Assembly: GCF_001684965.1 (NCBI RefSeq)
Contig: NZ_MAYG01000001.1
Location: 2,232,001-2,296,000 of the forward strand
Length of the DNA stretch: 64,000 nt
Direction of reading: 5' to 3'
Origin: Chryseobacterium arthrosphaerae
GTDB taxonomy: Bacteria; Bacteroidota; Bacteroidia; Flavobacteriales; Weeksellaceae
This document shows positions 43,011 through 51,943 of the stretch, piece by piece. The stretch's first letter is position 1, and the number at the start of each line of letters is the position of its first letter. A program made the position numbers and the translations under genes. The notes beneath the pieces were generated by a model, which did no database searches, was not told the DNA's origin, and worked only from the letters and a program-made list of their open reading frames with translations.

Positions 43011-43313
43011 TTAACGGATTGGGTTGTGTACGGTTACAAGCTTGGTTCCATCAGGGAATGTAGCTTCGATCTGAACGTCATGGATCATGTCAGCCACTCC
43101 GGGCATCACATCTTCTTTAGTCAGAAGATTAGCGCCTTCCTGCATCAGCTCAGCTACTTTTTTTCCATCTCTTGCTCCTTCAAGCAGGAAATGACTGATC
43201 AGTGCTATAGATTCCGGATAGTTTAATTTAAGGCCTCTCGCCTTTCTTTTTAGAGCCAGCTCGCCTGCCAGAAATAGCATAAGCTTCTCCGTTTCTCTCG
43301 GTGTTAAGTGCAT
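43011..43313 (-). CDS. ureA: Urease gamma subunit
   Basis: A 100-residue gamma subunit: [34 protein letters not shown] is the classic opening, and the end [20 protein letters not shown] is the conserved C-terminus. It is the first gene of the structural set. A 153-bp gap separates it from the upstream small gene; a TACTGTTTG stretch in that gap is only a rough -7 match. Confidence 0.97.
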   Translation of the reverse strand: MHLTPRETEKLMLFLAGELALKRKARGLKLNYPESIALISHFLLEGARDGKKVAELMQEGANLLTKEDVMPGVADMIHDVQIEATFPDGTKLVTVHNPIR

Positions 43314-43466
43314 AGTATTTTTATTTAAAATTTGGACAAACAGTATCTGGTCTGCCCTTCTGAAAAGGCAAAACAGAAATGTTCGAAAAATGTAAAAATG
43401 GGAATGATATCACGGGTCTGTATGATGCATACAAACCACAGGAAGTCATTAAGTTTTAATATAAAA

Positions 43467-43832
43467 TTAGCAGCCCGCTATCTGCAGGGAATGATACAGT
43501 ATGTATCTTGGCGCTGTAATATAAATACGGTTTTGAACGGCCGCAACCGGAGTATTAAAGGTATACTTTGCAAAGAAGTAGTTGAGCCACTGCTGTGCAA
43601 GTATTGAATAGTCCAATTTTACCTTCTCCCAGTCATTGGAGTCCTGAACATCCTGGACATCTGAAAAACTATACATTTCAGGCTGGGTCTGCTGATCCGA
43701 TTTTTGCTGAAGAAGATGAATTTTTGAAAGAAGATCAGAATATGCTTCAGTTTTCCCTTTATGTGCAAAAAGGCCTGCACATAAAGCTGAAAAAAATAAT
43801 ATAAAAGAGAAAAATAGGACTCTTTTTTTCAT
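43467..43832 (-). CDS. Small exported hypothetical protein upstream of ureA
   Basis: A 121-residue protein of no recognised family. A signal peptide (MKKRVLFFSFILFFSALCAGLFA) is followed by HKGKTEAYSDLLSKIHLLQQ and a C-terminal part with aromatic and hydrophobic residues (YITAPRYILYHSLQIAGC) ending in Cys. It is on the same strand as the urease genes, but the 153-bp gap leaves membership in the operon open. It could be a periplasmic metal-linked protein; nothing proves this. Confidence 0.55.
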   Translation of the reverse strand: MKKRVLFFSFILFFSALCAGLFAHKGKTEAYSDLLSKIHLLQQKSDQQTQPEMYSFSDVQDVQDSNDWEKVKLDYSILAQQWLNYFFAKYTFNTPVAAVQNRIYITAPRYILYHSLQIAGC

Positions 43833-44236
43833 ACCTGATTATAATGGTGTAAAATTAGAACAATCTTAAAATCCCGGCTATCAAAAAAATTATTTAAAAT
43901 GTTCAAAATCGCAACAAATACAATTTTATATATTTTTAACATTCCATCATAACCCATTTATTTACAGTACTTAATACCTGTTTATGAACTGTGACAAATA
44001 TTTTATTGTCCTTATTCCTGTAATTAAGCCCCTTCAATACACCATTTTCTTTTATTAAATATATTGTGTTAATCAGTCAGATATTTTTAAAAGTACATTA
44101 CTAAAAAATATTTTCCAGCAATGATTATTCACTATGAAAGTTTATTTCACAAAAACAGACGGTATTTTTTCTTTCCTTATAATTATCGTAAATTTGTATA
44201 CAACATTCAATTTAATAAAAATAATAAAAACGTAAT
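43833..44236. other. AT-rich intergenic region with the pruA promoter
   Basis: About 400 bp without a gene between divergent units. Apart from the TAAATTTG box near its right end, no repeat, hairpin or small open frame with protein character was seen. Confidence 0.5.
44189..44196 (+). promoter_or_regulatory. Putative -7 box of pruA
   Basis: TAAATTTG matches TAnnTTTG exactly, 40 nt before the ATG, giving an ordinary leader of about 33 nt. Confidence 0.5.
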
Positions 44237-45862
44237 ATGTCAAAAGCAATTTCGCAAGTACCATTAGCGGTAAACGAGCCGGTAAATTCTTATGTACCGG
44301 GATCTCCGGAAGTTAAAAGCCTTATCGACACTTATAAAAAAATGTGGGCTGAAAAGGTTGAAATTCCAATGATCATCAACGGAAAAGAGGTAAAAACTGA
44401 TAAAAAAGTACAGCTTCAGTCTCCACAGGATCATGCTCATGACTTCGGATTCTACTACCAGGGTGGTATGCAGCATGTAGATGACGCTATCAATGCAGCA
44501 TTGGCAGCTAAGAAAGAATGGAATGAACTGGGTTGGGAGCAACGTGCAGCTATTTTCTTAAAAGCAGCTGATCTTTTGGCAGGTCCTTACAGAGATGTAA
44601 TCAATGCTGCTACGATGATCGGGCAATCTAAAAACGTACACCAGGCTGAAATTGATTCTGCTTGTGAGTTCATCGACTTCTTAAGATTCAATGTAGAATT
44701 CATGACAGAAATGTATTCTGAGCAGCCGGTATCTGACAATGGTATCTGGAACCGTGTAGAGTACAGACCATTGGAAGGATTCTGTTTTGCGGTAACTCCA
44801 TTCAACTTTACAGCGATTTCCGGAAATCTTCCTACGTGTATGGCGATGTTAGGAAACGTTGTGGTTTGGAAGCCTTCTGACAAGCAGGTTTATTCTGCTA
44901 AAGTGATCATGGATGTATTAACTGAGGCTGGTCTTCCTGCCGGGGTTATCAATATGATCTTTACAGATGGTAAAGAAACTGCTGAGAAAGTATTGGCCCA
45001 CCCGGATTTTGCAGGTCTTCACTTCACAGGATCTACAAAAGTATTCCAGGGAATGTGGAAAATGATCGGTGATAATATCCACAACTACAGAACCTATCCG
45101 AGAATCGTTGGGGAAACCGGTGGTAAAGACTTTGTGATTGCTCACCCGTCTGCTAATGTAGAAGCGGTAGCTACTGCCTTAGTAAGAGGTGCTTTCGAAT
45201 ACCAGGGGCAGAAATGTTCTGCAGCTTCAAGAGCTTATATCCCTAAATCTCTTTGGGCTGATGTGAAAAAAGTAATGGAAGCTCAGATGGCTACTATTAA
45301 AATCGGTTCTCCTGAGGATCCGTCAAATTTCGTGAACGCTGTAATCGATAAAAATTCTTTCGAAAAATGTAAAGGATACATCACCAGAGCAAATGAATCT
45401 TCTGAAGCTACTGTAGCTATCGGTGGAACATGTGATGATTCTAAAGGATGGTTTGTACACCCAACCGTTATTGAAACTACAAACCCTCAATACGAAAGTA
45501 TGGTAGAAGAAATCTTCGGCCCAATCCTTTCCGTATTTGTTTATGAAGATGCAGACTGGAAAGAGACTCTTAAATTGGTAGATTCTTCTTCTCCTTATTC
45601 ATTAACAGGTTCCGTATTCTCTCAGGACCGTTATGCTATTGCTGAAGCTTACAAAGCGTTAGAAAATGCATCCGGTAACTTCTACATCAACGATAAACCG
45701 ACTGGTGCCGTAGTAGGACAACAGCCTTTCGGTGGTGGCAGAGCTTCAGGAACTAACGATAAAGCAGGTTCCAAAATGAACCTTCTCAGATGGACGTCTG
45801 TAAGAAGTGTGAAAGAAACTTTTGTTTCTCCAAAAGATTACAAATACCCATATCTGGGATAA
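44237..45862 (+). CDS. pruA: L-glutamate gamma-semialdehyde (1-pyrroline-5-carboxylate) dehydrogenase
   Basis: A 541-residue aldehyde dehydrogenase of the P5CDH group. The catalytic Cys is C327 in GQKCSAASRAYIP; the general-base Glu is in VGETGGKDFVIAHP; the NAD-binding VVWKPSD and FTGSTKVFQGMWK blocks are typical of P5CDH rather than other ALDHs. It oxidises glutamate semialdehyde to glutamate in proline breakdown. The stand-alone form without a PutA proline dehydrogenase domain fits Bacteroidota, where that enzyme is a separate gene. Confidence 0.95.
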   Translation: MSKAISQVPLAVNEPVNSYVPGSPEVKSLIDTYKKMWAEKVEIPMIINGKEVKTDKKVQLQSPQDHAHDFGFYYQGGMQHVDDAINAALAAKKEWNELGWEQRAAIFLKAADLLAGPYRDVINAATMIGQSKNVHQAEIDSACEFIDFLRFNVEFMTEMYSEQPVSDNGIWNRVEYRPLEGFCFAVTPFNFTAISGNLPTCMAMLGNVVVWKPSDKQVYSAKVIMDVLTEAGLPAGVINMIFTDGKETAEKVLAHPDFAGLHFTGSTKVFQGMWKMIGDNIHNYRTYPRIVGETGGKDFVIAHPSANVEAVATALVRGAFEYQGQKCSAASRAYIPKSLWADVKKVMEAQMATIKIGSPEDPSNFVNAVIDKNSFEKCKGYITRANESSEATVAIGGTCDDSKGWFVHPTVIETTNPQYESMVEEIFGPILSVFVYEDADWKETLKLVDSSSPYSLTGSVFSQDRYAIAEAYKALENASGNFYINDKPTGAVVGQQPFGGGRASGTNDKAGSKMNLLRWTSVRSVKETFVSPKDYKYPYLG

Positions 45863-45865
45863 TAA

Positions 45866-45898
45866 GTAATGAGTAATGAGTAATGGGCAATGAGTAAT
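45866..45898. repeat. Short tandem repeat
   Basis: Repeats of TAATGAG(T/C)-type heptamers (TAATGAGTAATGAGTAATGG...), directly after pruA. Low-complexity; no function assigned. Confidence 0.5.
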
Positions 45899-45920
45899 TT
45901 GTTGTCTGTTCTTTGAATAC

Positions 45921-45951
45921 AGCCTCGGAATTTTGGTTTCGGGGCTTTTTT
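45921..45951 (+). terminator. Rho-independent terminator of pruA
   Basis: Stem AGCCTCGGAA with TTTCGGGGCT (G-U pairs allowed) and a following T run; 58 bp after the stop. Confidence 0.75.
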
Positions 45952-46114
45952 GTGCATGCGGAAATGTGATTTCGTGTGACGCGTTGAGGTTTACCTTTCG
46001 ATTCTCCAGTTTAGCTAACATCTTTTAACAAACTTTACCTATATTTTACGACTTTATTACCCCTGTTAGGAATAATAGTTGTTTTTTCATCAATACACCC
46101 CAAAATAAAATAGT

Positions 46115-46336
46115 ATGAAAAAGTTATTGCTAACAGCCATCGGAATAGGATTATTTGCCGTGAGCTGTGGAACCAAAGAATCGACCATGTCATCGAGTAG
46201 CCGTGATTCGACTGTGACAGACAGTGTACAAAGAAATACACCACCTGCAACGACTGATACAATGACTACAAAAATGACGAATCCTGACACCATCAAGATA
46301 AAAAAGGATTCAATGGTGACAACTCCGGTCAAATAG
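46115..46336 (+). CDS. Mini-lipoprotein with DTIKIKKDS tail (paralogue A)
   Basis: A 73-residue lipoprotein: MKKLLLTAIGIGLFAVSC with a lipobox (Cys18), then a Ser/Thr/Asp-rich, unstructured stretch and the tail DTIKIKKDSMVTTPVK. The tail and the leader around the ATG (AAATAAAATAGTATG) closely match the gene at 48128-48337, so the two are paralogues. Function unknown; the sequence looks disordered and surface-exposed. Confidence 0.72.
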   Translation: MKKLLLTAIGIGLFAVSCGTKESTMSSSSRDSTVTDSVQRNTPPATTDTMTTKMTNPDTIKIKKDSMVTTPVK

Positions 46337-46366
46337 ATTATTATAAATGTTTTAATTTAAAATGGA

Positions 46367-46402
46367 AAATCTGCAGTTGAAAGTACTGCAGATTTTTTTT
46401 TA
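46367..46402 (+). terminator. Rho-independent terminator
   Basis: Stem AAATCTGCAG with CTGCAGATTT, loop of 9 nt, then a T run. It lies 30 bp after the mini-lipoprotein. Confidence 0.8.
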
Positions 46403-46445
46403 TCTGTTTTTTATGATAAAGACTACACCGTAAAACATCTTTGTA

Positions 46446-47939
46446 CTATTTGATTTTCCTGAATGTGATTCCTCCATGCATATCCATAGTAACTCCATTG
46501 ATATCTCCTTTGTCATCAAGGGTAAAAGTAAAATCGAAATCAGGATTCATTTGCTGCGGAACTTCTTCTGTCAGTTTTGAGGAAAAAAGATCATATTGCC
46601 GGTGAACCAATATAAATTTGAAAGTTGGGAAAAGTATGTACAGATTATTTCCTTCTTTAGTCACTGTGAATGTTCCATATCCTTTATTGAAATACTCACC
46701 ACAATACAAATCCAGATCATGGGTGGGCTTTTTATTTTCATTAATAACCGTTCTGGTGCTTTTATCCGGCTTGACGATATCACTTATACCTTTTTCATAG
46801 CTATAAGGTTTACCATGATCTAAACCAAGCATACGGATTGAAATCATATTGGCAATGGTATTGGATATATCGGAATTCTGCTGATTGCTTAGAACGGCTA
46901 TCCCCAGTTTTTCAGCCGGAAACAGAAAGATATTAGAATTAAAACCAGATACTCCTCCGGCGTGCCACACTTTATAATGGCCTTTGAAAATCTGAGTAAG
47001 CCAGCCATATCCGCACCCAAACAGGTAATTTTTGGCATCCGGGCCGGATGGAGGTGCACCATCAATCATGACTTTGGCACTCATTGCATTTTTCATGTAT
47101 TCTTTTGAAATAAGCTCGTGATTTTCAAAGCTACCATAGTTTAACCAAAGGCTGATCCAATTGACCAAATCAGCTGCAGAACTGTTAACAGCAGCTCCAG
47201 GTTTATCATTATCAGGTTTCTGAAAAAGTACTTTTTCAATTTTTTTTTGGTAAAGCCCATACGGATAGGAAAAATCAGATTGCCTCGTCATTTCATCAAT
47301 AGATGTACTGCTGTGATTCATCTTTAAAGGAACAAAAATTTTCTGCCTGATAAGATCATCCCAGCTCTTACCATTCACCTGCTCTGCAATTGTTCCCAAC
47401 ATGAGGTATCCAAAATTGCTGTATTTCCAGCTGTTTTTAGGTTCTCCGTTTTCTTTGATAAAAGGGAGCTTTTGCATCAGATCCATGCGTTTCGCTGCGG
47501 GAAAGAAAATGTAGGTTCCGTCTATACTTCCCAATCCGCTTCTGTGTTCCAGCAAATCTTCAATGGTGATCAGATTATTCATTCTGTCTGTAGAAAATGT
47601 CAGATAGGGAATATATCGGGAAGGCTTATCCTGAAGGGATATCTTCTTTTCGCTTTCCAACATACCTATCAAAGCGGATGTAAATGATTTGGTGTTGCTT
47701 CCGATACTAAAAACGGTATTGGGAGTTACGGGAAATTTATTTTCATAATCCCTGTATCCATAACCTTTGGAATAAATTACTTTATCATTCTCAACAATTG
47801 CTACTGAAATTCCTACTGCCTGATAATCTTTCATGATGGCATTGATTTCTTCATCAATTCCCTTCAGATTTCCTTTTGATTCCTGGCTCAATGTAAAAGT
47901 GTACAGTAAAAGGGATAACAGGTAAAGTATTTTTCTCAT
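46446..47939 (-). CDS. Exported serine hydrolase (beta-lactamase/PBP4* fold)
   Basis: A 497-residue exported protein: signal peptide to about SLS (residue 18), then the serine hydrolase domain with nucleophile motif S81-N-T-K84, the Y-S-N motif in KYSNFGYLMLG, and WHAGGVSGFNS as third motif. A C-terminal beta-rich domain (about 395-497; DLYCGEYFNKGYGTFTV) is common in such esterases/peptidases. The substrate is unknown; it should not be taken as antibiotic resistance without testing. The two paralogous mini-lipoproteins flank it on the opposite strand. Confidence 0.85.
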   Translation of the reverse strand: MRKILYLLSLLLYTFTLSQESKGNLKGIDEEINAIMKDYQAVGISVAIVENDKVIYSKGYGYRDYENKFPVTPNTVFSIGSNTKSFTSALIGMLESEKKISLQDKPSRYIPYLTFSTDRMNNLITIEDLLEHRSGLGSIDGTYIFFPAAKRMDLMQKLPFIKENGEPKNSWKYSNFGYLMLGTIAEQVNGKSWDDLIRQKIFVPLKMNHSSTSIDEMTRQSDFSYPYGLYQKKIEKVLFQKPDNDKPGAAVNSSAADLVNWISLWLNYGSFENHELISKEYMKNAMSAKVMIDGAPPSGPDAKNYLFGCGYGWLTQIFKGHYKVWHAGGVSGFNSNIFLFPAEKLGIAVLSNQQNSDISNTIANMISIRMLGLDHGKPYSYEKGISDIVKPDKSTRTVINENKKPTHDLDLYCGEYFNKGYGTFTVTKEGNNLYILFPTFKFILVHRQYDLFSSKLTEEVPQQMNPDFDFTFTLDDKGDINGVTMDMHGGITFRKIK

Positions 47940-48127
47940 ATTTTAATTTTAAAATCAATTTGAGTATTGTTCTGTCCATCTATTATCACTCTACACATTA
48001 TACAGCATACTATTTCACGCCCCTATTCCATTAAAAACAATTTTATCAGAATATGCATCTGATCATCAATAAAAGTATTAATATTTTATTATATTTGATT
48101 ACATAAAAGACTAAAAAATAAAATAGT

Positions 48128-48337
48128 ATGAAAAAATTCTGGATAGGAGCAGTTCTCGGACTTCTTTTTCTTGGAAGCTGTGCCCAAAATAAAGAAAAAA
48201 GGGAAGAATTTAAAGATGCTCACAATAAAGATTCTCTGAGAAACAGTATGGGTGATTCTGCCGTGGCTAATTCTGAGCCGGCCCCAACGAGTTCTGATAC
48301 ATTAAAAATTAAAAAAGACAGTACCCAAACGAAATAA
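48128..48337 (+). CDS. Mini-lipoprotein with DTLKIKKDS tail (paralogue B)
   Basis: A 69-residue lipoprotein: MKKFWIGAVLGLLFLGSC (lipobox, Cys18), then a charged, Asn/Ser-rich stretch and the tail DTLKIKKDSTQTK. The tail differs from paralogue A by one residue over DTxKIKKDS, and the 5' leader is nearly identical. Its own terminator follows. Confidence 0.72.
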   Translation: MKKFWIGAVLGLLFLGSCAQNKEKREEFKDAHNKDSLRNSMGDSAVANSEPAPTSSDTLKIKKDSTQTK

Positions 48338-48342
48338 AATCA

Positions 48343-48369
48343 CAAATCCACAGACTTTCTGTGGATTTG
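48343..48369 (+). terminator. Terminator-like hairpin
   Basis: Stem CAAATCCACAG with CTGTGGATTTG and a 5-nt loop, 5 bp after the stop of mini-lipoprotein B; the T tail is poor. Confidence 0.6.
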
Positions 48370-48714
48370 CACTTAAAAAAACTTGACTGAAAAAAAACCG
48401 GGCAATCAACCCCGATTATAAGATATGGTCCGGAAATCCGGATCAGTATATTTTTTAACAGATAAAGATGCAGGTATAATTTCATAGCTGTAAAAACACC
48501 TGTCTAATTCTGTTTTAAGTTTTGTTGGATGGGTAAGATAAGCTCTGTTTTATTTCTTTTCAATAAGGAAAAAGATAAAAGAGCTCCTGTAGTATAATGG
48601 TCGTCATATCCCGTAAAACTGCCGCAAATATAGGGCAGCAGTACTATTGCGTAAAACAATAGGTTATCCATTTTCATGAAAATGATGATACAGAATATCG
48701 ATTTTCAGTCAATT
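48370..48714. other. Intergenic region without a gene
   Basis: Holds a stretch with a likeness to a tRNA D-arm at 48581-48605 and a small inverted repeat around 48618-48645 (CTGCC...GGGCAG). No open frame with protein character and no complete RNA gene was found. Confidence 0.4.
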
Positions 48715-50382
48715 TTAATCATTTTCGTGAAAACGGGCATCCTTATCTGACTGATTTTCAACATCCAGGTATTTGATATAAGCTGACGGAGAGTAATCTG
48801 TAACGGCTTTGAATACTGCAGCAAATTTACTGTGTGAAGAGAACCCGCACTCATCTGCAAGGATGCTGATTTTATACTGTCTGTACTTTTCATCATTGAT
48901 CAGTTTATCTACAATATAATTGATCCTTAAACGGTTGATATATGTTTTGAAATCGGTACCCTTGTGCTGATTAATGACGTAAGACAGGTACTTCGTATTG
49001 GTATTCAATTCACCCGCAAGGAAAGATAAGGACATCCCTTTATTGTTATAGAGATTTCCCTTCTCAAACACTTCAAGAAGCTCCAACAGTTTCGATTCCG
49101 TTTCCGTGGTCATCAGGGAATCATTCCTTTTTCTGTCTGCCTCACTGCCATTCTCATCAATTTCCTCTACGGATATATTGGAGAATTCAGAATTTCCGGT
49201 TTGTGCTAAAGGCTGGGTTCTGCTGCTGATCATTTTCAGCTGGGCCCTGATAATATTCCTGAATTTGGAATGCTGCTTTTTCTGTTTTGTTCTGAAAAAA
49301 ACGATCAGGCCGATCACTGCTGCAAGCAAAATAATGATGGTCACATTTTTCGCAACATTCATTGAGCCGTTCTTTTTACCGGGTTTATTCACCGCATTTT
49401 CAGTATTTTTCGTTGCAAACCCCTGATTACGGGCAGCAATACTATCATAGGCCTTTACATATTTCACCGCATACAAAGAGGCTTTAAAGGTATCGCCTGT
49501 ACCTTCATAATAATCGTTGATATTGGAGTATACAGCTTTTTTGAGCTTAAGACTTCTTGAAATATCTGCTATTTTTTCAGCTTTTTTAAGGTATAGTTCT
49601 GCATCTTTCCAGTTTTTCTGTTTGAGGCGGATTCCTCCCAGGCCATTATAAACCAACCCTAGCGTACAGCTTCCTTCTTTGAGCAGTTCCTCTGCTTTTC
49701 TGTAATAGTTTTCCGAAACGGAATAATTATTCAGCTTAAAATAAACATCTCCAAGCACCTGGTAAGATGCCGCTGCCGTCCTGTCTTCGTTTTTGCTGTC
49801 TATTTTTTCAAAATGCTTCAGAGAATTTTCTACATATTGTACCGCATTGGAATAGTTTCCCAGCTCCATTTCATAAAAGGCCATTTCCTGATTCAGCAAA
49901 CCTGCAGCCTCATTACTTTTCTGAAATCCTGAAATCTGCCTGGAGGCTTCCAGACCTTTCAACAGGTATTTTCGGGCTCTTTCGTACAACCCTACCTGTC
50001 TATATTGCCTGCCCAGCAATCTGCTTACCTCAGCCATTCCTTCCGGATCGTTATTCTGATTGATTAATGAATGTGCATTTTCACCGTAGCATATGGCTTT
50101 TTTGAGTTCTCCGGCATGGTGATAAAGCTCTGAAGAAAGCATCAGACTTCTGATCTTTTCTGATGGTTTCTGAGCAGACATATAAAGAGAATCTGCCGTC
50201 CTGATGGCTTTCGGCAGGTTTTTATAGGCAGTGATGGAAGAGGTTCTTTCACAAGTCTCATCAAAGCTGTTCTTTTTCTGGGCAAATATGGGGATTGCTG
50301 TGGTAAGCAAAAACAAAAGTATCAGTAGATTTCCGGGCATAAAAAAACAAATTATTATTTTTATTTTATAATAATTCATCAT
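48715..50382 (-). CDS. TPR-containing AraC-type transcription regulator
   Basis: A 555-residue membrane-linked regulator typical of flavobacteria. A hydrophobic N-terminus acting as signal or anchor (ILLFLLTTAIPIFAQ), then tetratricopeptide-like repeats (about 50-310), then a membrane helix (VTIIILLAAVIGLIVFFR, about 345-362), a linker, and a cytoplasmic AraC double HTH at the C-terminus (ISILADECGFSSHSKFAAVFKAVTDYSPSAYIKYL). The protein could sense a periplasmic signal and act on DNA directly. An inner ATG at 50340 could also be the start; both keep the signal segment. Confidence 0.82.
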   Translation of the reverse strand: MMNYYKIKIIICFFMPGNLLILLFLLTTAIPIFAQKKNSFDETCERTSSITAYKNLPKAIRTADSLYMSAQKPSEKIRSLMLSSELYHHAGELKKAICYGENAHSLINQNNDPEGMAEVSRLLGRQYRQVGLYERARKYLLKGLEASRQISGFQKSNEAAGLLNQEMAFYEMELGNYSNAVQYVENSLKHFEKIDSKNEDRTAAASYQVLGDVYFKLNNYSVSENYYRKAEELLKEGSCTLGLVYNGLGGIRLKQKNWKDAELYLKKAEKIADISRSLKLKKAVYSNINDYYEGTGDTFKASLYAVKYVKAYDSIAARNQGFATKNTENAVNKPGKKNGSMNVAKNVTIIILLAAVIGLIVFFRTKQKKQHSKFRNIIRAQLKMISSRTQPLAQTGNSEFSNISVEEIDENGSEADRKRNDSLMTTETESKLLELLEVFEKGNLYNNKGMSLSFLAGELNTNTKYLSYVINQHKGTDFKTYINRLRINYIVDKLINDEKYRQYKISILADECGFSSHSKFAAVFKAVTDYSPSAYIKYLDVENQSDKDARFHEND

Positions 50383-50641
50383 TATTTTCTCAGGGTGTCT
50401 TTTTGTTTTTCACAAAATTAAGAATATTTTACTTTTAATTAAAATATTCTATTGAAATTTAATCATTTAACCTAAAATAGTATTTTATGTTAAATTTAAT
50501 AATAAGACTAAAATAATAAACGATTATCTTTAATATAAGCCTATCCCTGTAATAAAAACAAGGTTCCTGTATAATTATTTTTGATATGAACGGCCTAAAT
50601 GTCAGCATATTTATTACATTTGCAGGGAATAAAAAGTTTTT

Positions 50642-51802
50642 ATGAAAAAAATAACCATACTTTCAACTCTGTTTATAGGAGTACTTGCATGGGCACAGGG
50701 AATAAAATTTGAGGACGGCAACTTCGCCTCTATCCTTGCCAAAGCAAAAAAAGAGAAAAAACTGATCTTTGTAGATGCCTATGCTTCCTGGTGCGGCCCC
50801 TGTAAGCTGATGGTAAAAAATATTTTCCCGCTTCAATCGGTGGGTGACTATTATAATGCTCACTTTATCAATGCTAAAATTGATATGGAAAAAGGAGAAG
50901 GAATTGATCTGGCTAAAAAATACAATGTAAAGGCCTTCCCTACTTACCTTTTCATTGACGGAAATGGGGAAGCGGTACACAGAACTCTGGGATACGTGGA
51001 AGAAAAAGACTTTATCCAGTTTGCTAAAGATGCTGAAGATCCGAACAGAAGACTGACTTCTCTAAAACAACAGTTTGAAAAGGGAGAAAAGGCCCCGGAA
51101 TTTCTGAAAAACCTTGCAGTACTTACTATTTACAACGATCCTGAGTTCGCAGGGAAAGTACTGAACCGTTATTTCGGACAGAAGGCGTCTTTGGACCAGG
51201 AAGATGTTCAGTTATTGCTTTCCGGTGTACAGACTACAGAAAGCCCGCTTTATAAAATCTTCCAGGATAAAAAAGAAGATATTCAAAAGTTTTTACCGGC
51301 AGACAGATATGAAAAATTTGATAAAAATATCAAACTGAACACTGTTGCCAAAAAAGCGTACAATGCAGATACAAAAACCTGGAATGACAGCTACTTTATG
51401 ACTGAAACTCAAAAATTCCTGAGCAAAGAAGAGGCTGATAAGATTTTAAAAAGAATGAAAGCCAACAGGGCTTTAAAGAATAAAGACATTCCTGCTTATG
51501 AGAAACTGATCATGGAACTGTATCAGGATTATTCTGCAGCCAGTTCTGAAGAGCTGAATTCCCTTGCATGGAATTTCTTCGAAAATGTAAGCAATAAAGC
51601 TTCTCTGGAAAAAGCAATCGTGTGGGCACAGGAGTCTGTAAAAAAAGATCAGAACTATGCCAATACTGATACTTTAGCTAATCTTTACAATAAGATAGGG
51701 GATAAGAAAAATGCAAAAATGTGGGCTGAAAAGTCTATCGAGATTGCAAAAAGTAAAGGGGAAGATTTTTCAGATACGGAAAAGCTATTGAAAAGCCTTT
51801 AA
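50642..51802 (+). CDS. Exported thioredoxin-TPR protein
   Basis: A 386-residue periplasmic protein: signal peptide MKKITILSTLFIGVLAWAQG, then a thioredoxin-fold domain with the redox motif C51-G-P-C54 in YASWCGPCKLM and the cis-Pro region (KAFPTYLFI), then a helical, TPR-like C-terminal half (ALENKDIPAYEKLIM..., SVKKDQNYANTDTLANLY). It would reduce or oxidise disulfides in the periplasm. Terminator at 51825-51849. Confidence 0.85.
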   Translation: MKKITILSTLFIGVLAWAQGIKFEDGNFASILAKAKKEKKLIFVDAYASWCGPCKLMVKNIFPLQSVGDYYNAHFINAKIDMEKGEGIDLAKKYNVKAFPTYLFIDGNGEAVHRTLGYVEEKDFIQFAKDAEDPNRRLTSLKQQFEKGEKAPEFLKNLAVLTIYNDPEFAGKVLNRYFGQKASLDQEDVQLLLSGVQTTESPLYKIFQDKKEDIQKFLPADRYEKFDKNIKLNTVAKKAYNADTKTWNDSYFMTETQKFLSKEEADKILKRMKANRALKNKDIPAYEKLIMELYQDYSAASSEELNSLAWNFFENVSNKASLEKAIVWAQESVKKDQNYANTDTLANLYNKIGDKKNAKMWAEKSIEIAKSKGEDFSDTEKLLKSL

Positions 51803-51824
51803 TAAATCAAGATATACAAAACAA

Positions 51825-51858
51825 AAACCGCAGAATGTTCTGCTGTTTTTGTTTTATA
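51825..51858 (+). terminator. Rho-independent terminator
   Basis: Stem AAACCGCAGAA with TTCTGCTGTTT (one mismatch), 2-nt loop, followed by TTTTGTTTT. Confidence 0.65.
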
Positions 51859-51943
51859 TGATGTTGACCACCCCGTCAAATCTTCGGTTTGACACTCCTT
51901 CCAGTGGAGGAAAATGATCACGTCTTTAGTATAAAAGTGGTTA

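Noticed and set aside
48581..48660. tRNA-like start (TAGTATAATGGTCGTC)
   Set aside because: It resembles a D-arm, but there is no matching acceptor 3' strand, no TTCGA arm and no clear anticodon stem.
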